Assembly: GCF_033807715.1 (NCBI RefSeq)
Contig: NC_084598.1
Coordinates: 46,268,616-46,332,615 of the forward strand
Length of the DNA stretch: 64,000 nucleotides
Source: Cololabis saira
Lineage: Eukaryota > Chordata > Actinopteri > Beloniformes > Belonidae
Direction: 5' to 3'
Below, one piece after another: positions 41,413-53,363 of this stretch. Made by a program: the position numbers and the translations under genes. Within the stretch, counting starts at the first letter, position 1. Each line of letters begins with the position of its first letter. Under the pieces are notes generated by a model that worked only from the letters and a program-made list of their open reading frames with translations, made no database searches and was not told the origin of the DNA.

Positions 41413-42895
41413 ATGGAAGCAGACAGCTTCCATCCACCATGGCTGATAGATAACATACCTTTTGGTCAGTTCCATAGACTTAAACACATCTGTGACTATG
41501 AAGATGATTTTGAAAGAAATGCTCTAGATATGAGTCAAAGATTTAAGAAAAGAGGATATAAACATAAAACCATAAATACAGCATACAACAAAGTTAAAAG
41601 TGTCACTAGAGAAGAGTTACTGGTTAAAAAACAGAGGCAACAACAGAACTCTAATCAGGTATACTTTGTCACACAGTATAGCAGTGAAGCAAAGGGAATA
41701 AAACTAATTATTGAAAAAAACTGCGATATATTGAAAAGTGACAATTTACTCAGAGAGGCACTTCCAGATTCTCCAACCATGAGTTTCAGGAGAAAACACT
41801 CAATGACAAACCTCTAAAAAGCCATCTCCCCCCTGTACAACAGAACACCTGGTTGAGCATGAGATCAGGTAACTACAAGTGTGGTGATTGTAATCACTGC
41901 AGCAATATGACAAAAACAAACTTTTTCACTGATGTCACATTCGTTCGTTCGTTTTTATTTATTTTGAAGATGTATATTAAGAAAAAAACAAGAAAAAAGA
42001 TAAGAGAAACAAATACAGGTTCATTCCACCACATAAAGAAAAAAAACACATCAAAACACATATTTCAGTTACATGTTGGAAAAGGAGTGGGAGGAAGTAT
42101 AAATTTATTTAATACCACCCCCTTTCCACAACTAAACATAAATTATATGCCTGTATTTACGTTTTATACTATACACTAATTTGTATAAATAAATAAATAT
42201 ATATCATTTTTACAAAAATAACCTGTTTAATAGCAAATGCAAGCTCTATCATAAATATAATATAACTATGATATAAATGTAACTATGATATAAATATAAT
42301 ACGTATATCTATACAAACATACAAAGACAACATGATAAATAGCAGAACACAAACAGCTGACGATCTTTAAACACAGTCTTCATTTTTATACCTCAAATAA
42401 ACTATGACTTTATATTTCTTTTTAAATTGTTTTATGTTTGTACATTCTTTTAACTCCAAATTCAAATCATTTTACAGTTTGATTCCACAAACTGATACAC
42501 AAAAACTTATTTTTGTTGCACGCACAAATAAAGATTTGAAGTTTAGGTTTCCCCTTAAATTATACTATCTCATCAGATCATAAATATATTATTATTTCAT
42601 TTATTAATTGTAAGACTTCTTTTGTAGTTTACAGACTCGAGTGTCCATGTGGTAACTTTTATATTGGCAGGACAAAACTCAAACTGAAGGTAAGATTGTG
42701 TGAACACAAACATGCTATAAGAACTGGCAACCCTCTATATCCTATGGCAGTACGTTATAAAGAAGCTAACCATGGTAGCTGTGACTCTTTAAAGATATCT
42801 GGAATAGAGCAGATAGAAAACTCCATAAGGGCTGGAGACAGATTGAAAAGGCTCTTCCAGAGAGAATCGTTCTGATCTAAACATTGAAAGCTTTA
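41413..42895 (+). pseudogene. Penelope-like RT thumb and GIY-YIG endonuclease (split)
   Basis: First part (41413-41950): FHPPWLIDNIPFGQFHRLKH, RFKKRGYKHKTINTAYNKV, FVTQYSSEAKGIKLIIEK and CGDCNHCSNMTKTNFFTDVT, which has a Cys-rich CxxCxxC motif. There is one stop at about 41815. After the insertion, 42615-42890 encodes the endonuclease: VVYRLECPCGNFYIGRTKLK, RLCEHKHAIRTGNPLYP and ISGIEQIENSIRAGDRLKRL. GIY-YIG is represented by the Tyr/Tyr-Ile-Gly of VVYRL..FYIGRT. The downstream end, QRESF, then stops where a Trp codon is expected. GIY-YIG nicks the target in this family. Confidence 0.85.
41952..42625 (-). mobile_element. LINE 3' fragment inserted in the Penelope element
   Basis: The minus strand encodes an RT C-terminal tail (CISVCGIKL, LNLELKECTNIKQFKKKYK) followed by an A/T-rich 3' UTR. 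It ends in an (ACGA)n-type tail, seen as ttcgttcgttcg at the left end. Same general family as the fragment at 62395-62945. Clade uncertain. Confidence 0.6.
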
Positions 42896-43355
42896 CCCAT
42901 TCCCAGGTCTGAATGGTGAACTGGAAGTGTTGGGGCTCCCTGTTCAATATCACATATAGTTTATCTTTTGTTTGATTCATTAGTCCTCCTATATATTTTT
43001 GGTCTTCTTTTTTCTCCTTTGTGTAACTAGGTATTGTTAGAGATATTGAAAGAATCTTTTTGTATTTAAAAGTTATTTTGAAATATTTTGTTTACTTTTA
43101 AAAACTTTAGAAGATTTCCTTGAAACGTTTTTCTAATTTGATCAATTTTCCTGCTTTAAAACATTTAAAAAGTTTTCTTTCACCTTCAAAACACTTGAAA
43201 AATATGACTTTATAATTTATTTTTCGGTTGTCTTTTGTATTATTATTGTTTGTATTGCTGTTTGTGTCTTTCTTTGCTGCTTATGCTGATTGGTTGTTAG
43301 TTCTCCTGCATCTGATGGATGAGCCTGTTTGCTCCTACCAGGTTATTGATCCACC

Positions 43356-43707
43356 TGAGCTGATCATGTGACTGTTTACCTGAGCTGATCATGTGACTGT
43401 TTACCTGAGCTGATCATGTGACTGTTTACCTGAGCTGATCATGTGACTGTTTACCTGAGCTGATCATGTGACTGTTTACCTGAGCTGATCATGTGACTGT
43501 TTACCTGAGCTGATCATGTGACTGTTTACCTGAGCTGATCATGTGACTGTTTACCTGAGCTGATCATGTGACTGTTTACCTGAGATGATCATGTGACTGT
43601 TTACCTGAGATGATCATGTGACTGTTTACCTGAGCTGATCATGTGACTGTTTACCTGAGCTGATCATGTGACTGTTTACCTGAGATGATCATGTGACTGT
43701 TTACCTG
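43356..43707. repeat. 25-bp minisatellite in the Penelope 3' UTR
   Basis: Fourteen units of cctgagctgatcatgtgact + gttta; four units have tgagatgatc. Each unit contains the palindrome tgatca. Confidence 0.95.
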
Positions 43708-43867
43708 TGTTTAAAGAGCTGCTTGAAGGAGACCCCTTTGTCTCTGTTATCTGCCTTCATGGCCCAAACATGTTGGCATTTTTTAACTTTTACTAAGCCA
43801 TGATTCAATAAAGGCTTTTTATATTTTTCTAACTTTTGAGTGCCTCGGTTTTTCTAAATTGTTTTTC

Positions 43868-44050
43868 AAACTGCTGCATTCATCAGAAGATTCTGTTGGT
43901 TCACTCTTGTACAGATCTTTGTAATACCCGGCTGCAAACTGACGGATCTCAGAAGAATCCCAGATTGTAGCGCCGCTGCTGGAACGCAGGGAGTGAATGA
44001 TCTTGCTCTGTCCATTTTTCTTTTCAAAACCAAAAGAAAACCGAGACATC
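43868..44050 (-). pseudogene. Tx1 copy C ORF2, most upstream surviving fragment
   Basis: Encodes SRFSFGFEKKNGQSKIIHSL then SSEIRQFAAGYYKDLYKSE, equal to SHFFFGLERKNGQ..SAEIRQRAVSFYKELYKAE of copy A. It continues the frame at 41405 across the Penelope insertion. Confidence 0.85.
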
Positions 44051-44890
44051 CCAGTCGTCCCAGCTCAGCCTCCCAGAGTAAGTCCCACCTGGGTTCAAAT
44101 CCATCAGAACCGTCTTGGTGGCTGCGCAGATGGAACCAGACAACGCTGACAGGATCTTCGGGGGGGACAGTTTCAACCGGTTTACCTCCTCCCCCCGACC
44201 TCACACCACTCCCTCATACCCCGCTGGCTGCATGGCCTCCCCCCAGGGTCATTAAAACACATCCAAACACACCTGTATTAGGTCATTCAAAGGTCATAAC
44301 CCCCCCAGAACTCAGTAAACGGCTCCTCCACCGTCTGGTACGCATCCATCATCCTCATGGAGAATCCAATTAACAGACCCCCCCCCCCATTCCTCCATCT
44401 TCAAGAACCCTGAAAAACATGGAAATCCTCACATTTTAAATGCTACAATCAGAGATCAGAGTCCATTTCAACTATCGATCAATAAGTGTTGAACATTTGT
44501 GCTGATCATGTGTTTTAATGATGATGGTGAACAAGAGAGTAAAAAGTTCCTTGTGGTCGGTGCTGCTCCTGGTACTGAGACTAATCACAGACAAACACTT
44601 ATTAACCACAGTAAACTGAACAAGAGAAAATATCCAAGTTTTAATGAATAATTTTGAATTTCTTTGAAGTGTTAACAATCATCGTAATATCCAGAAAACA
44701 TTTACAATATTTACTGGAACAAACTGAGGAACATTCATTGATCAAGTCAAGTTCATTTGTGTTTCGTGTTTCATGAACAAACGCTGTTATTTCCACCGAT
44801 CTCTTCAGTCTCTCTCTTCATCAGTGACGCGGAGAGAAACTTTAAGAACCTGACGAAGCTGAAAACACAACAACAAATAAAGGAAAACTT
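44051..44890. other. Unassigned spacer
   Basis: About 840 bp with a C10 run near 44378; no gene, repeat or element recognised. Confidence 0.4.
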
Positions 44891-45682
44891 GGAATGAAAC
44901 GGAAACATGTCCTCCCTATCTTCCTCCTTTAAGCTTTAAAAATAATTTCGTTAAAAACACGTTTTCATATACGGCAACATGTCTCTGGAATGAGCTGCCC
45001 ACCCTAACCCTAACACCCTAACACCCTAACCCTAACCCTAACACCCTAACACCCTAACCCTAACCCTAACACCCTAACCCTAACACCCTAACCCTAACCT
45101 TAACACCCTAACCCTAACCCTAACCCCAACCCTAACACCCTAACCCTAACACCCTAACCCTAACACCCTAACCCTAACACCCTAACCCTAACCTTAACAC
45201 CCTAACCCTAACCCTAACCCCAACCCTAACCCTAACCCTAACACCCTAACCCTAACACCCTAACCCTAACCCTAACACCCTAACCCTAACACCCTAACCC
45301 TAACACCCTAACCCCCTAACCCTAACACCCTAACCCACTTCCCTCAAACTGATCTCAAATGAGAGGAGCTTTAACTTTCACCTGAAATTACACCTGTCCA
45401 CTGGACATTTGTGTTTTATCTTTCTGTGGTTTGATCCGTGTTGAATGTTTCTGTGTTTTTAGTTGTTCTGTCTTGTTTTGTTTTCTTTTGAGGAGCCAAT
45501 AGGAAACTAGCATCATACTTGTCGACATCTGTATTTTTCGTCAGCTTTTATAAAAATCGAGGACCGACATGTAAATAAGCCTGTTGGCTTTATTGTGTTT
45601 TAATCCTCAACAATTTATATCATTAATGTATGGGAGACTGCAATGCAGTTATTCATGTATGTTTTTTTAAAGATCAAGGTCA

Positions 45683-45683
<1 letters not shown>
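44891..45683 (+). mobile_element. LINE 3' end interrupted by telomere-like repeats
   Basis: The plus strand encodes a typical RT C-terminal end: NTFSYTATCLWNELP at 44955-44998, continuing after the repeat as TSLKLISNERSFNFHLKLHL from 45341. A 3' UTR follows. Clade not certain (L2/Rex-like). Confidence 0.65.
44996..45343. repeat. Interstitial telomere-like array (CCCTAA/ACACCCTAA)n
   Basis: About 350 bp of ccctaa units (TTAGGG on the minus strand), mixed with a derived 8-bp form (caccctaa). It sits exactly between ..gagctgccca and cttccctc of a LINE coding sequence. Confidence 0.92.

Positions 45684-45777
<94 letters not shown>
45684..45777. repeat. (AATC)n microsatellite
   Basis: About 23 perfect copies; position suggests the expanded tail of the LINE end to its left. 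Confidence 0.9.
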
Positions 45778-46244
45778 GTCAATAAAAAGAAAACAGCGGG
45801 GAGTCATGTGACTCGGTGGGGGAGACGGCTGCTTTGCTGAGCAGCTCTGCCGCGGCAGCGCAGACATTTATCCATCACTACATTAGTAGTAGAAACCTCC
45901 AAACTAGAACTCATCCAGACTTTAGACAAAGTGCCTGAGGAACAATGTGGAACAAAACAGTTCAGATGAAATTCTACATTTTGATGTACTGTTTTTTGAC
46001 AATAATATAATAACAATAAAGACGTTTTGATTTAACATTTAACATATGAGATGTTTGTAGAACGCTGGAATTCAGAAACTATGCACATCTTCATCTTCAT
46101 CATCACCATCATCCTCATCTTCATCATCATCTTCATCATCATCATCACGGTCCAGTCAGAGTCTGTCCACAAAAACTGGTTCTGCTTCAACTCTGAGGAC
46201 GATCAGGACACGAATCATCCGTCCTGGACTCTCTCACCATCTCC
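45778..46244. other. Spacer with a degenerate (TCA)n tract
   Basis: 46081-46148 is an imperfect tcatcatcttcatcatc run. An aataaa lies at 46013. No gene seen. Confidence 0.45.
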
Positions 46245-46750
46245 ACCTGTAGAGGGAAGAAGAAAGAAGAGAGCAGATAAAGGAGTGTTTGCAGAGATCC
46301 CTCCATCAGCTGTAGAGGGAGGAATAAAGAAGAGAGCAGATAAAGGAGTGTTTGCAGAGATCCCTCCATCAGCTGTGGAAGAAGAAGAAAGAAGAGAGCA
46401 GATAAAGGAGTGTTTGCAGAGATCCCTCCATCAGCTGTAGAGGAAGAAGAAAGAAGAGAGCAGATAAAGGAGTGTTTGCAGAGATCCCTCCATCAGCTGT
46501 AGAGGAAGAAGAAAGAAGAGATCAGATAAAGGAGTGTTTGCAGAGATCCCTCCATCAGCTGTAGAGGAAGAAGAAAGAAGAGAGCAGATAAAGGAGTGTT
46601 TACAGAGATCCCTTCATCAGCTGTAGAGGGAGGAAGAAAGAAGAGAGCAGATAAAGGAGTGTTTGCAGAGATCCCTCCATCAGCTGTAGAGGGAGGAAGA
46701 AAGAAGAGAGCAGATAAAGGAGTGTTTGCAGAGATCCCTCCATCAGCACA
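46245..46750. repeat. 62-bp minisatellite, 8 copies
   Basis: The unit carries agagcagataaaggagtg and cagagatccctccatcagc; a purine-rich part (ggaagaagaaagaag) varies in length (62-63 bp). The array ends where the Harbinger copy 2 begins (..catcagcacatcca|gggg). Confidence 0.93.
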
Positions 46751-47099
46751 TCCAGGGGCCTCATTTATCAACCGTTCGTACGCACAGATCTGTGCGTAAA
46801 GCGTGCGTACGAGCATTCCCACGCAAAGTATGGAATTTATCAACCTGTACTTGTGTGCAGGAACGGGTGTAAATGTAAGCACAACTCCGACCATCTGTAC
46901 ACACAAAACCTAGTGGTAGAACAGTGAAACTACAAATAGAACCCATTGAAAGAGTCACAGTGTTCAGCGATCTCAGACTTCACACATGTTCCCCGTCTCC
47001 TCCAAGTAATAAAAATTCTCCATTAGTAATTTAGCAGACATTTTGAATAATTGGTGTGACAAGCTATAAAAGACAGCTTTGGCAGGACGACCTGAAAAG

Positions 47100-47936
47100 A
47101 AAATACAAGTACCATGGCTTATCTTGCACTGTTGGAGGATTTAGAGACCGTGCGCTCCGCAAAAACGCGCTCCTCAGAGAGCGCGTTTTCAAAGAGCGTG
47201 CTTATCTGTTCAGTGAGAGCACGGAGTGGCTTCTCAGCAGGTAGCGCTTCCCCAAAAACATTCTAATGGATCTATGCCGCGATTCACAACCTATGTTGGA
47301 GCGACAGACAAAACGCATCCCAGTCACATCCAGCTCCGTTCACCCTGGGATGTTTGACCACCGGAACATTTCAGAGAGGGATTGGAGACGTATGCGGCAT
47401 TTCGCAGCCAACACTAGCAGAATCATGCCGGCAGACAGTGTTGTATGCAATTTCAATTTCAATTTCAATTTCAGTTTATTTATTTGGTAAGGAAGGACAG
47501 TGCACATCATTATGCGTTTACAAAATAAAGGCAGATGCACCCAAATGTAGCCTATTGGCTAATTCCCATTGGCAGTCCCCCCGGCTAGGATATAAAAACA
47601 GGCAAGTTTCAGGCAATAATTTCTTTGGCCCTAATTTACACCCAGTTTCCATACACACATCACCAAGTCAAAATTAAACGAGGATTGCCATCGCCGGATT
47701 CCCAAACATAATTGGAGCTATAGATTGCACCCAAATCGCAATAAAAGCACCATCACACAATGAATTCAGTTACATGAACATGAAAGGATTTCATTCAATC
47801 AATGCACAAATAATCTGCATGCGACTATGTCTCTGTTGCCAGTCGTTGCCCGGTGGCCTGGAGGAATGCAACACTGATTTATTCTGCAGAACAGCTCTGT
47901 TGGTGTTTGCCTCCAAGCAGGAGCTTTTGACTCCAA
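47100..47936 (+). pseudogene. HARBI1-like transposase remnant (copy 2)
   Basis: Frameshifted pieces: MDLCRDSQPMLERQTK, FQRGIGDVCGISQPTL (the helix-turn-helix part, lost in copy 1), then after the inserted LINE end SLALIYTQFPYTHHQ, and [11 protein letters not shown] with [17 protein letters not shown]. The first catalytic Asp remains. Several frame breaks make it non-functional. Confidence 0.8.
47452..47612 (-). mobile_element. Short LINE 3' end with (TTGAAA)n-type tail
   Basis: 161-bp insert in Harbinger copy 2, flanked by gcaat at 47447-47451 and 47613-47617. In minus orientation it ends gtgcactgtccttccttacc then aaataaataaactgaaattg repeats, a typical fish LINE tail. Confidence 0.7.
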
Positions 47937-48175
47937 TGTCAATGTCAATTTTATTTATAAAACACATTTAAAAATGACGAGGTCGACCAAAGCATACGAC
48001 AAAATAAAACAATACCAAAAGAAAAACACAGTACACAGTGTAGAAACAATAAAATCACTAAGATAATACAATGATCAATAAAATAGTAATAAAAAATAGA
48101 AAATAGAGAATAGACGACAAAGAACAGACACATAAAGTGCACAATCACTTCTCACAGATGTAGGGAACTAATTTG

Positions 48176-51100
48176 TCACACACTAAAAGCCAAAGAAAAT
48201 AGATACGTTTTCAAAGAAGACTTAAAAACCACTATGGTCTCAGCAGATCTAACATTTAGTGGCAAACGATTCCACAGCTTAGGGCCGGCCACCGCAAAAG
48301 CTCGGTCACCTCTAGTTTTGAGCCTGGATTTCGGGACGTCTAAAAGCAACTGACTTGACGACCTCAGTGCTCTGGCTGGTGTGTGAGAGTGGAGAAGTTC
48401 AGCAAGGTATTGGGGAGCCAAGCCATTCAGTGGTTTAAAAACAAGCAGCAGAATCTTAAAATCAATCCTGTAGTGATCAGGGAGGCCAGAACCGGTAATG
48501 TGGTCACGCTTCCTACTTCCAGTCAACAGTCGAGCAGCAGCATTCTGCACCAACTGCAGGCGTCGCACAGAACGCTGGTCTAAGCCCACGTACAGAGAGT
48601 TGCAGTAATCTAGCCGTGATGTAATAAAAGCGTGAATGACCCTCTCTAAATCTTTAGGAGATAGGTAGTGTCAGGGTTTGACACTTCCCCCAGTATGTGA
48701 CTTTCAGTTTCTGTCTTGCCCCGCCTGTGTCCCATCTGCCCTGATTGTGTCTGCACCTGTGTCTCGTCATGTCTCGTTATCCCTTCAGTATATCTTGTCT
48801 TGTCAATCCTTGGTTCCCTGTCGGTCCGTACTGGTTCTTCCTCCATGTCTCCTCGTCATTTTTTCCTGTTCCTGGTTTTTGGTTAATCCTGCTCTGCAGC
48901 GCTTTGTTTTTGCCTTTTGGAATTAAACCCTTTGTTTTTGAGAACTCCTGCCTCCAGCCTCCCTCTCTCTCCTGCACTTAGGTCCTTAACAAACCAGGAG
49001 CCTTAGCTGAAAAAAAGCACCTTATACTACAGACCCAATCTGTCTATCAAATTTAAAATCACTATGAAAAATGACACCAAGGCTTTTAATAAAATAATTC
49101 ATTTTGGAACCAAGGGGGCCCAGGGCATCAACAGAGTCATTTAAAACAGCCGGATGTCCAAACACAATAACCTCAGTTTTATTTTCATTTAGATTCAAGA
49201 AATTTTGTTCCATCCAAACCTTAATGTCTTTAAGGCAAGCTAGTAGAGGCTGCAGAGAGTCCTTACACTTTAATTTTAGATTTGGACATCATCGGCAAAA
49301 CAATGAAAAGAAACGTCATGCTTTCGGAGAACAGAGCGCAGAGGGAGCATATATAAAGAAAATAATAATGGACCTAAAATGGAGCCTTGGGGGACCCCAC
49401 AAGTAAGAGGGGCCACACTGGAGGAGAAATCACCCAAGTGGACAGAAAAAGACCTGTCAGTCAAGTATGACTGAAGCAGCATGAGAGCCACACCTTTGAT
49501 ACCCACAGAGTTCTCCAAGCGTGACAACAAGGTCCTATGATCAACGGTATCAAAGGCAGCGGTCAAATCTAAGGTCACCAGGATAGCAGCACAACCAGAA
49601 TCAACAGTTAAAACCAGATCGTTGAACACTCTTAAAAGAGCAGTTTCAGTGCTGTGACAAGTTTTAAAACCAGACTGAAACTTCTCATAAATATCATTCT
49701 TTTCTAAAAATGAGTTTAACTGAATAAAAATGACTTTCTCCAACACTTTAGACAAAAAGGGCAGTTTGGAGATGGGCCTGAAGTTAGAAAGAACGGAGGG
49801 GTCCAGATTTGGCTTTTTGATTAGTGGCTGCACAATAGCATGTTTAAAAGGAGCTGGAAAACACTCTGAGCTAAAACAGGCATGAATCAAAAAAAAGAAT
49901 AAAAGAACCAAGTGAAGAAAAATGTCTTTAAAAAGGCGAGAGGGAATACTGTCCTAGAGGCAGTTAGTGGGCCGTAGCTCACGAACAACATCAGACAGTG
50001 AGGACAGTGATATGGGCTCAAACTGATCAAAAACAGCTGGGCATGTAGGATGAACAGAAGGGTCAGGAGCTGCTAGGGATGGTACAGCCTGAAGAGAAGA
50101 GATTTTGTCAACAAAGAAATGTAAAAAGTCATCACAGAGAGCAGCCGTGGGTACAATGGGGGCAGTATCTAGAGGGTTAACAAGAGAATCAAGAGCTCTA
50201 AACAGAACTTTGGGCTTATCGATATTGTTGGAGACAAGGTTGTGAATGTAGCCAGTTTTAGCAGCTTTAATAGCTCTCTGATACTCCAATAAACAGTCCT
50301 TCATGATCCCAAAAGAAACATGCAACTTGTCCTTTTTCCATCTTCTCTCAGCACGCCTACACGAGCGTCTGAGAGCACGGACAGAGTCATTCATCCACAG
50401 TTCAGAGGGTGGCTTGGAGCGCTTGCTCCTTGAGGGAGCAATGGAGTCTAAGATGTTCGTGCATGTAGAATTAAAAAGAGCAACAAGCTCTTCAGCACTA
50501 AGGGCATCACAACCATCACCGGAGGAATACATAAAGGCATTAAAAGCTGCAGAAAACTGCAGTGAAGTGCTGGAATTTATGGCACGAGAGCGGCGAGCAG
50601 GGGGACGAGCAGCAACAACAGACCCAGGGACAGTGGCAGAAAATAAAACAGGCAAATGATCAGAAATACAGGCACTGTCACACATTTCATTGACACAGAC
50701 AGATAGGCCATACGACAGCACTAGGTCAAGAGTGTGCCCCTTTTCATGTGTCGAGCCAGAGACCCACTGAACAAGATTAAAAGAGTCAATCAGAGCCAAG
50801 AAGTCTTTAACCAGAGGTCTGGTTTCGCAACACACATGGATATTGAAATCACCAGAAATTAACAAGTGATTGTAATCCACCATAGTTCCAGACAGAAAAT
50901 TCCCCAAATCCTGGATGAAATCCTTATTATATTTGGGTGGACGATATACCACCGCACACAGCAAGGGAGGACACAAATTTACTTCAAAGAGCTGCAACTC
51001 AAAGCTGGAGTATGTGGCAGATGGAATCTGCCGACAGTAAAAGCTGGATTTAAACACAGGCTAGTCGTCCACCTTTGCCAGTGGTTCGAGGGGAGCTGAA

Positions 51101-51984
51101 GAATGTACAGTCAGGAGGGAGAAGCTCTGAGAATGGAATAAACTCACCAGCATGCAGCCAGGTCTCAGTCAGAAACATAAAATCCAGCGCACGGGAGGTG
51201 AAGAAATCATTCAGCAGGAAGGTCTTATTTGCTAGCGATCTAGCATTAATCAAGGCCATATTCATGGTGACATCAGGACTCGCGCCGGTCGAAGCCGCAG
51301 CGCGTCTTAACGGGTGAAGGTTTCTGTGGGCAACGCCACTTCTGCATGCTCACAGCTGCCCGAGAGGCGCCACCAACCCCAGGCCAAGTTGAGCAGAGAC
51401 CACCGGCGAATTCCGAGAAGCGGCGCGCAGACAGGCGCCGTCAGCAGGCCAGGAGGAGCGGAGCCTTAAGGCGACGCGGGATGCGCCGGCCGGCCAGGCA
51501 GCAGCATCAGCCCGGGAGCAGCAGGGAAAAGGCAGGGGATGACAGCCCGGGTCCACGGTCCTCTGAGCTGCAGTGAGCGTCTGACGGCAGAGGAGTAACC
51601 GTATCCCTTGTGCAGGAGGCGAGGATTAGCCACACAGGACGACGACAGGTAAGCCTTGATTTTTACCAATAGGCCACCGCGCTTTCCCCGTCTTTTCCGG
51701 CGCTTTTTAGCGGGATGGACATTATTTGAGCGGCGCAGGTGAGCAGGAATACCTGCCAGCAAGGGAGGAGGGTTTGCGGACCGATCTCCCAAATCATGCC
51801 GGAGCATGTAAAGTTTCATGCCACCAGAAGCTCGGATGTTTAGAAGAGCTTGGCGATCATATGCAAGCACAGCCGAGACATCCCGACAGCAAACACAGAC
51901 AAACAGGGCAAAAGCAAAAAACAAACTCAGTAGATGCAACCGACGACTCGCCAAACATACTGGCGCCATCTTGACAGCTGTCAC
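48176..51984 (-). pseudogene. L2 polyprotein: leader, APE endonuclease, reverse transcriptase (broken)
   Basis: In order: a leader with a hydrophobic stretch (LLSLFFAFALFVCVCC) and a basic tract (KKRRKRRGKRGG) at 51466-51984; APE start (ALINARSLANKTFLLNDFF, FLTETWL) at 51050-51265; APE middle/end (YRPPKYNKDF, ISGDFNIHVC, ISDHLPVLF) and linker at 49954-51057; RT at 49276-49911 with LDLTAAFDTVDH (motif A), CGVPQGSILGPLLF (motif B) and FADD (motif C); then [14 protein letters not shown] at 49022-49213; and QLVQNAAARLL, LWNRLPLNVR at 48176-48589. Frame breaks near 51270-51466, 51050, 49930 and 49213 show that it is inactive. Catalytic motifs are otherwise kept. Confidence 0.88.
48674..49000. mobile_element. 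MITE-like block inside the L2
   Basis: Starts tgtcagggtttgacacttcc and ends tcctgcacttaggtccttaa. This is a pyrimidine-rich repeat (ccctgattgtgtctgcacct, gaattaaaccctttgttttt) that I recognise as common in fish genomes. It separates QLR from SPKDLERVIHAF of the L2 RT. No transposase. Confidence 0.55.
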
Positions 51985-52119
51985 TGAGATGTCACTAAGT
52001 TAGTGACCAAATCCTCCAACCAAATCTTAATTTATATGGATAATCTCCTAAGAAATATATCAAACATGGTCAACATAATTATTTTACTGGTAAATATCAC
52101 ATACATAAATGCAAATGGA

Positions 52120-53107
52120 ATTAAAGCTGCAAGCAGCGATGAACGGGCCCTCGCACTCACGGCCACCGCCCCCATAAGCATATCAGAAATGACACCACCC
52201 ACGACTTCCTATGTCAAACCATTCAAAAGTTATAGCAGAAAAAAGGGACAACCAATCAGAAGAAGGGGCGGGGCTAATTCAGGCCAATGAAGGTCAAGGA
52301 CTCATTACAGAGTCTGATGACACCACCCACGACTCTCTATGTCAAACCATTCAAAAGTTATAGCAGAAAATCGGGACAACCAATCAGAAGAAGGGGCGGG
52401 GCTAATTTTCGCCAATTATGGTCAAGGACTCAATACCGAGTCCGATGACAACACCCACGACTCTTTATGTCAAACCTTTCAAAAGTTATGGCAGAGAAAA
52501 GTATTCTAGTGGGCGCTGTTGAGCCGTTAGGCCACGCCCATTAATGCAAACCATGAAATATCAAATGTATCGACAGGCCTGGCTTTTCTTTAAGTTTGGA
52601 CATGATACAGGTGTGTACCGATTTTTGTTCATGTACGTCAAACCGTATTATGGGGCTTGAGGCGCAGTTTTTTCTGTCTGAACCAATCAGATGAAGGGTG
52701 GGCGCGCTTTTTGCCGTCTAGCATTGCCACGGTAACGCTTTTGAAAGAGAAAAGTAATGCGTGGTGTCGGAGGATGGAGACGCACGTTTTGATGTATAGC
52801 ACACCTGGGTGCACGTTACGTTCGGGCCGTATTAATGACCGAAGAAATGGCATAAATTGCGCCAAAATTACACGATTAATTCAAAATGTTCAAAATGGCC
52901 GACTTCCTGTTCGGTTTCGGCCATGGCGCCAAGAGACTTTTCTTTAAGTTGTGACATGATACAGGTGTGTACCGATTTTCGTGCATGTACGTCAAACCGT
53001 ATTGTGGGGCTTGAGGCACGAAGTATTCTAGGGGGCGCTGTTGAGCCATTAGGTCCCGTCCATTAATGCAAACCATTAAATATCAAATTTTTCACCAGGC
53101 CTGGCTC
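52120..53107. mobile_element. Unclassified teleost repeat (AGCTGCAAGCAGCGATG family), copy 1
   Basis: Begins ttaaagctgcaagcagcgat then gaacgggccctcgca, as does the copy at 57121. It holds about two and a half monomers of 128 bp, two of which carry CCAATCAG followed by GGGGCGGGGC. Later parts include gtcaaaccgta-ttgtggggct and gggcgctgttgagcc. Class unknown to me. Confidence 0.6.
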
Positions 53108-53363
53108 AGTGTTTCGAGAGGAGGTAGTAAAACGTTAATACCTGAAGCAACAGCAGGACTGGTGTCATCACCATCACCACCTTTGAACAGCCAATATGCT
53201 TACAGTGTTTTTTCATACACGTATAGTTCATACAGGAAGATAGTGTAGCTTTTGTCTCACTTGATTTGGCCTTGTATTCATATACATACTAATTGAATGA
53301 TTATAGGCTATCCCATTTGTTGCCCAAATAAATCATTTCAAAATCAGTAAATAATTAAAATCA

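Larger units (their letters stand above)
41411..43867 (+). mobile_element. Penelope-like retroelement, 5'-truncated, 13-bp TSD
   Basis: Flanked by aaactgctgcatt at 41398-41410 and 43868-43880. The plus strand encodes the end of a PLE reverse transcriptase and its GIY-YIG endonuclease, followed by a 3' UTR that includes a 25-bp array. It ends with aataaaggctttttatattt and gagtgcctcggtttttct, which I recognise as typical of fish Neptune-type PLE ends. A LINE fragment interrupts it at about 41952-42625. Confidence 0.85.
47937..52013 (-). mobile_element. Nearly full-length L2-like LINE
   Basis: 4.1 kb on the minus strand, flanked by ctccaa (47931-47936 and 52014-52019). The 3' end has a (TTGACA)-type tail (tgtcaatgtcaatttt). 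The 5' part begins with the L2 ORF start at 51984. A MITE-like block (48674-49000) interrupts the RT C-terminal part. Confidence 0.88.
46757..52119. mobile_element. PIF/Harbinger element, copy 2, split by an L2
   Basis: The left end gggcctcatttatcaaccg matches copy 1. The body 46757-47936 carries HARBI1 transposase pieces. A 161-bp LINE end (47452-47612) and a 4.1 kb L2 (47937-52013) are inserted. It resumes at 52014-52119 with the same AT-rich sequence as copy 1 (aagaaatatatcaaacatgg). It is lost at 52119, where the next repeat starts. Confidence 0.85.

Noticed and set aside
43300..43720. Hammerhead ribozyme in the Penelope 3' region
   Set aside because: ctgatggatgag at about 43312 lacks the full conserved core, and no matching gaaa partner was found.
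44996..45343. A real chromosome end or ancient fusion point
   Set aside because: The same LINE coding sequence continues on both sides, so it is an insertion; repeats are also degenerate.
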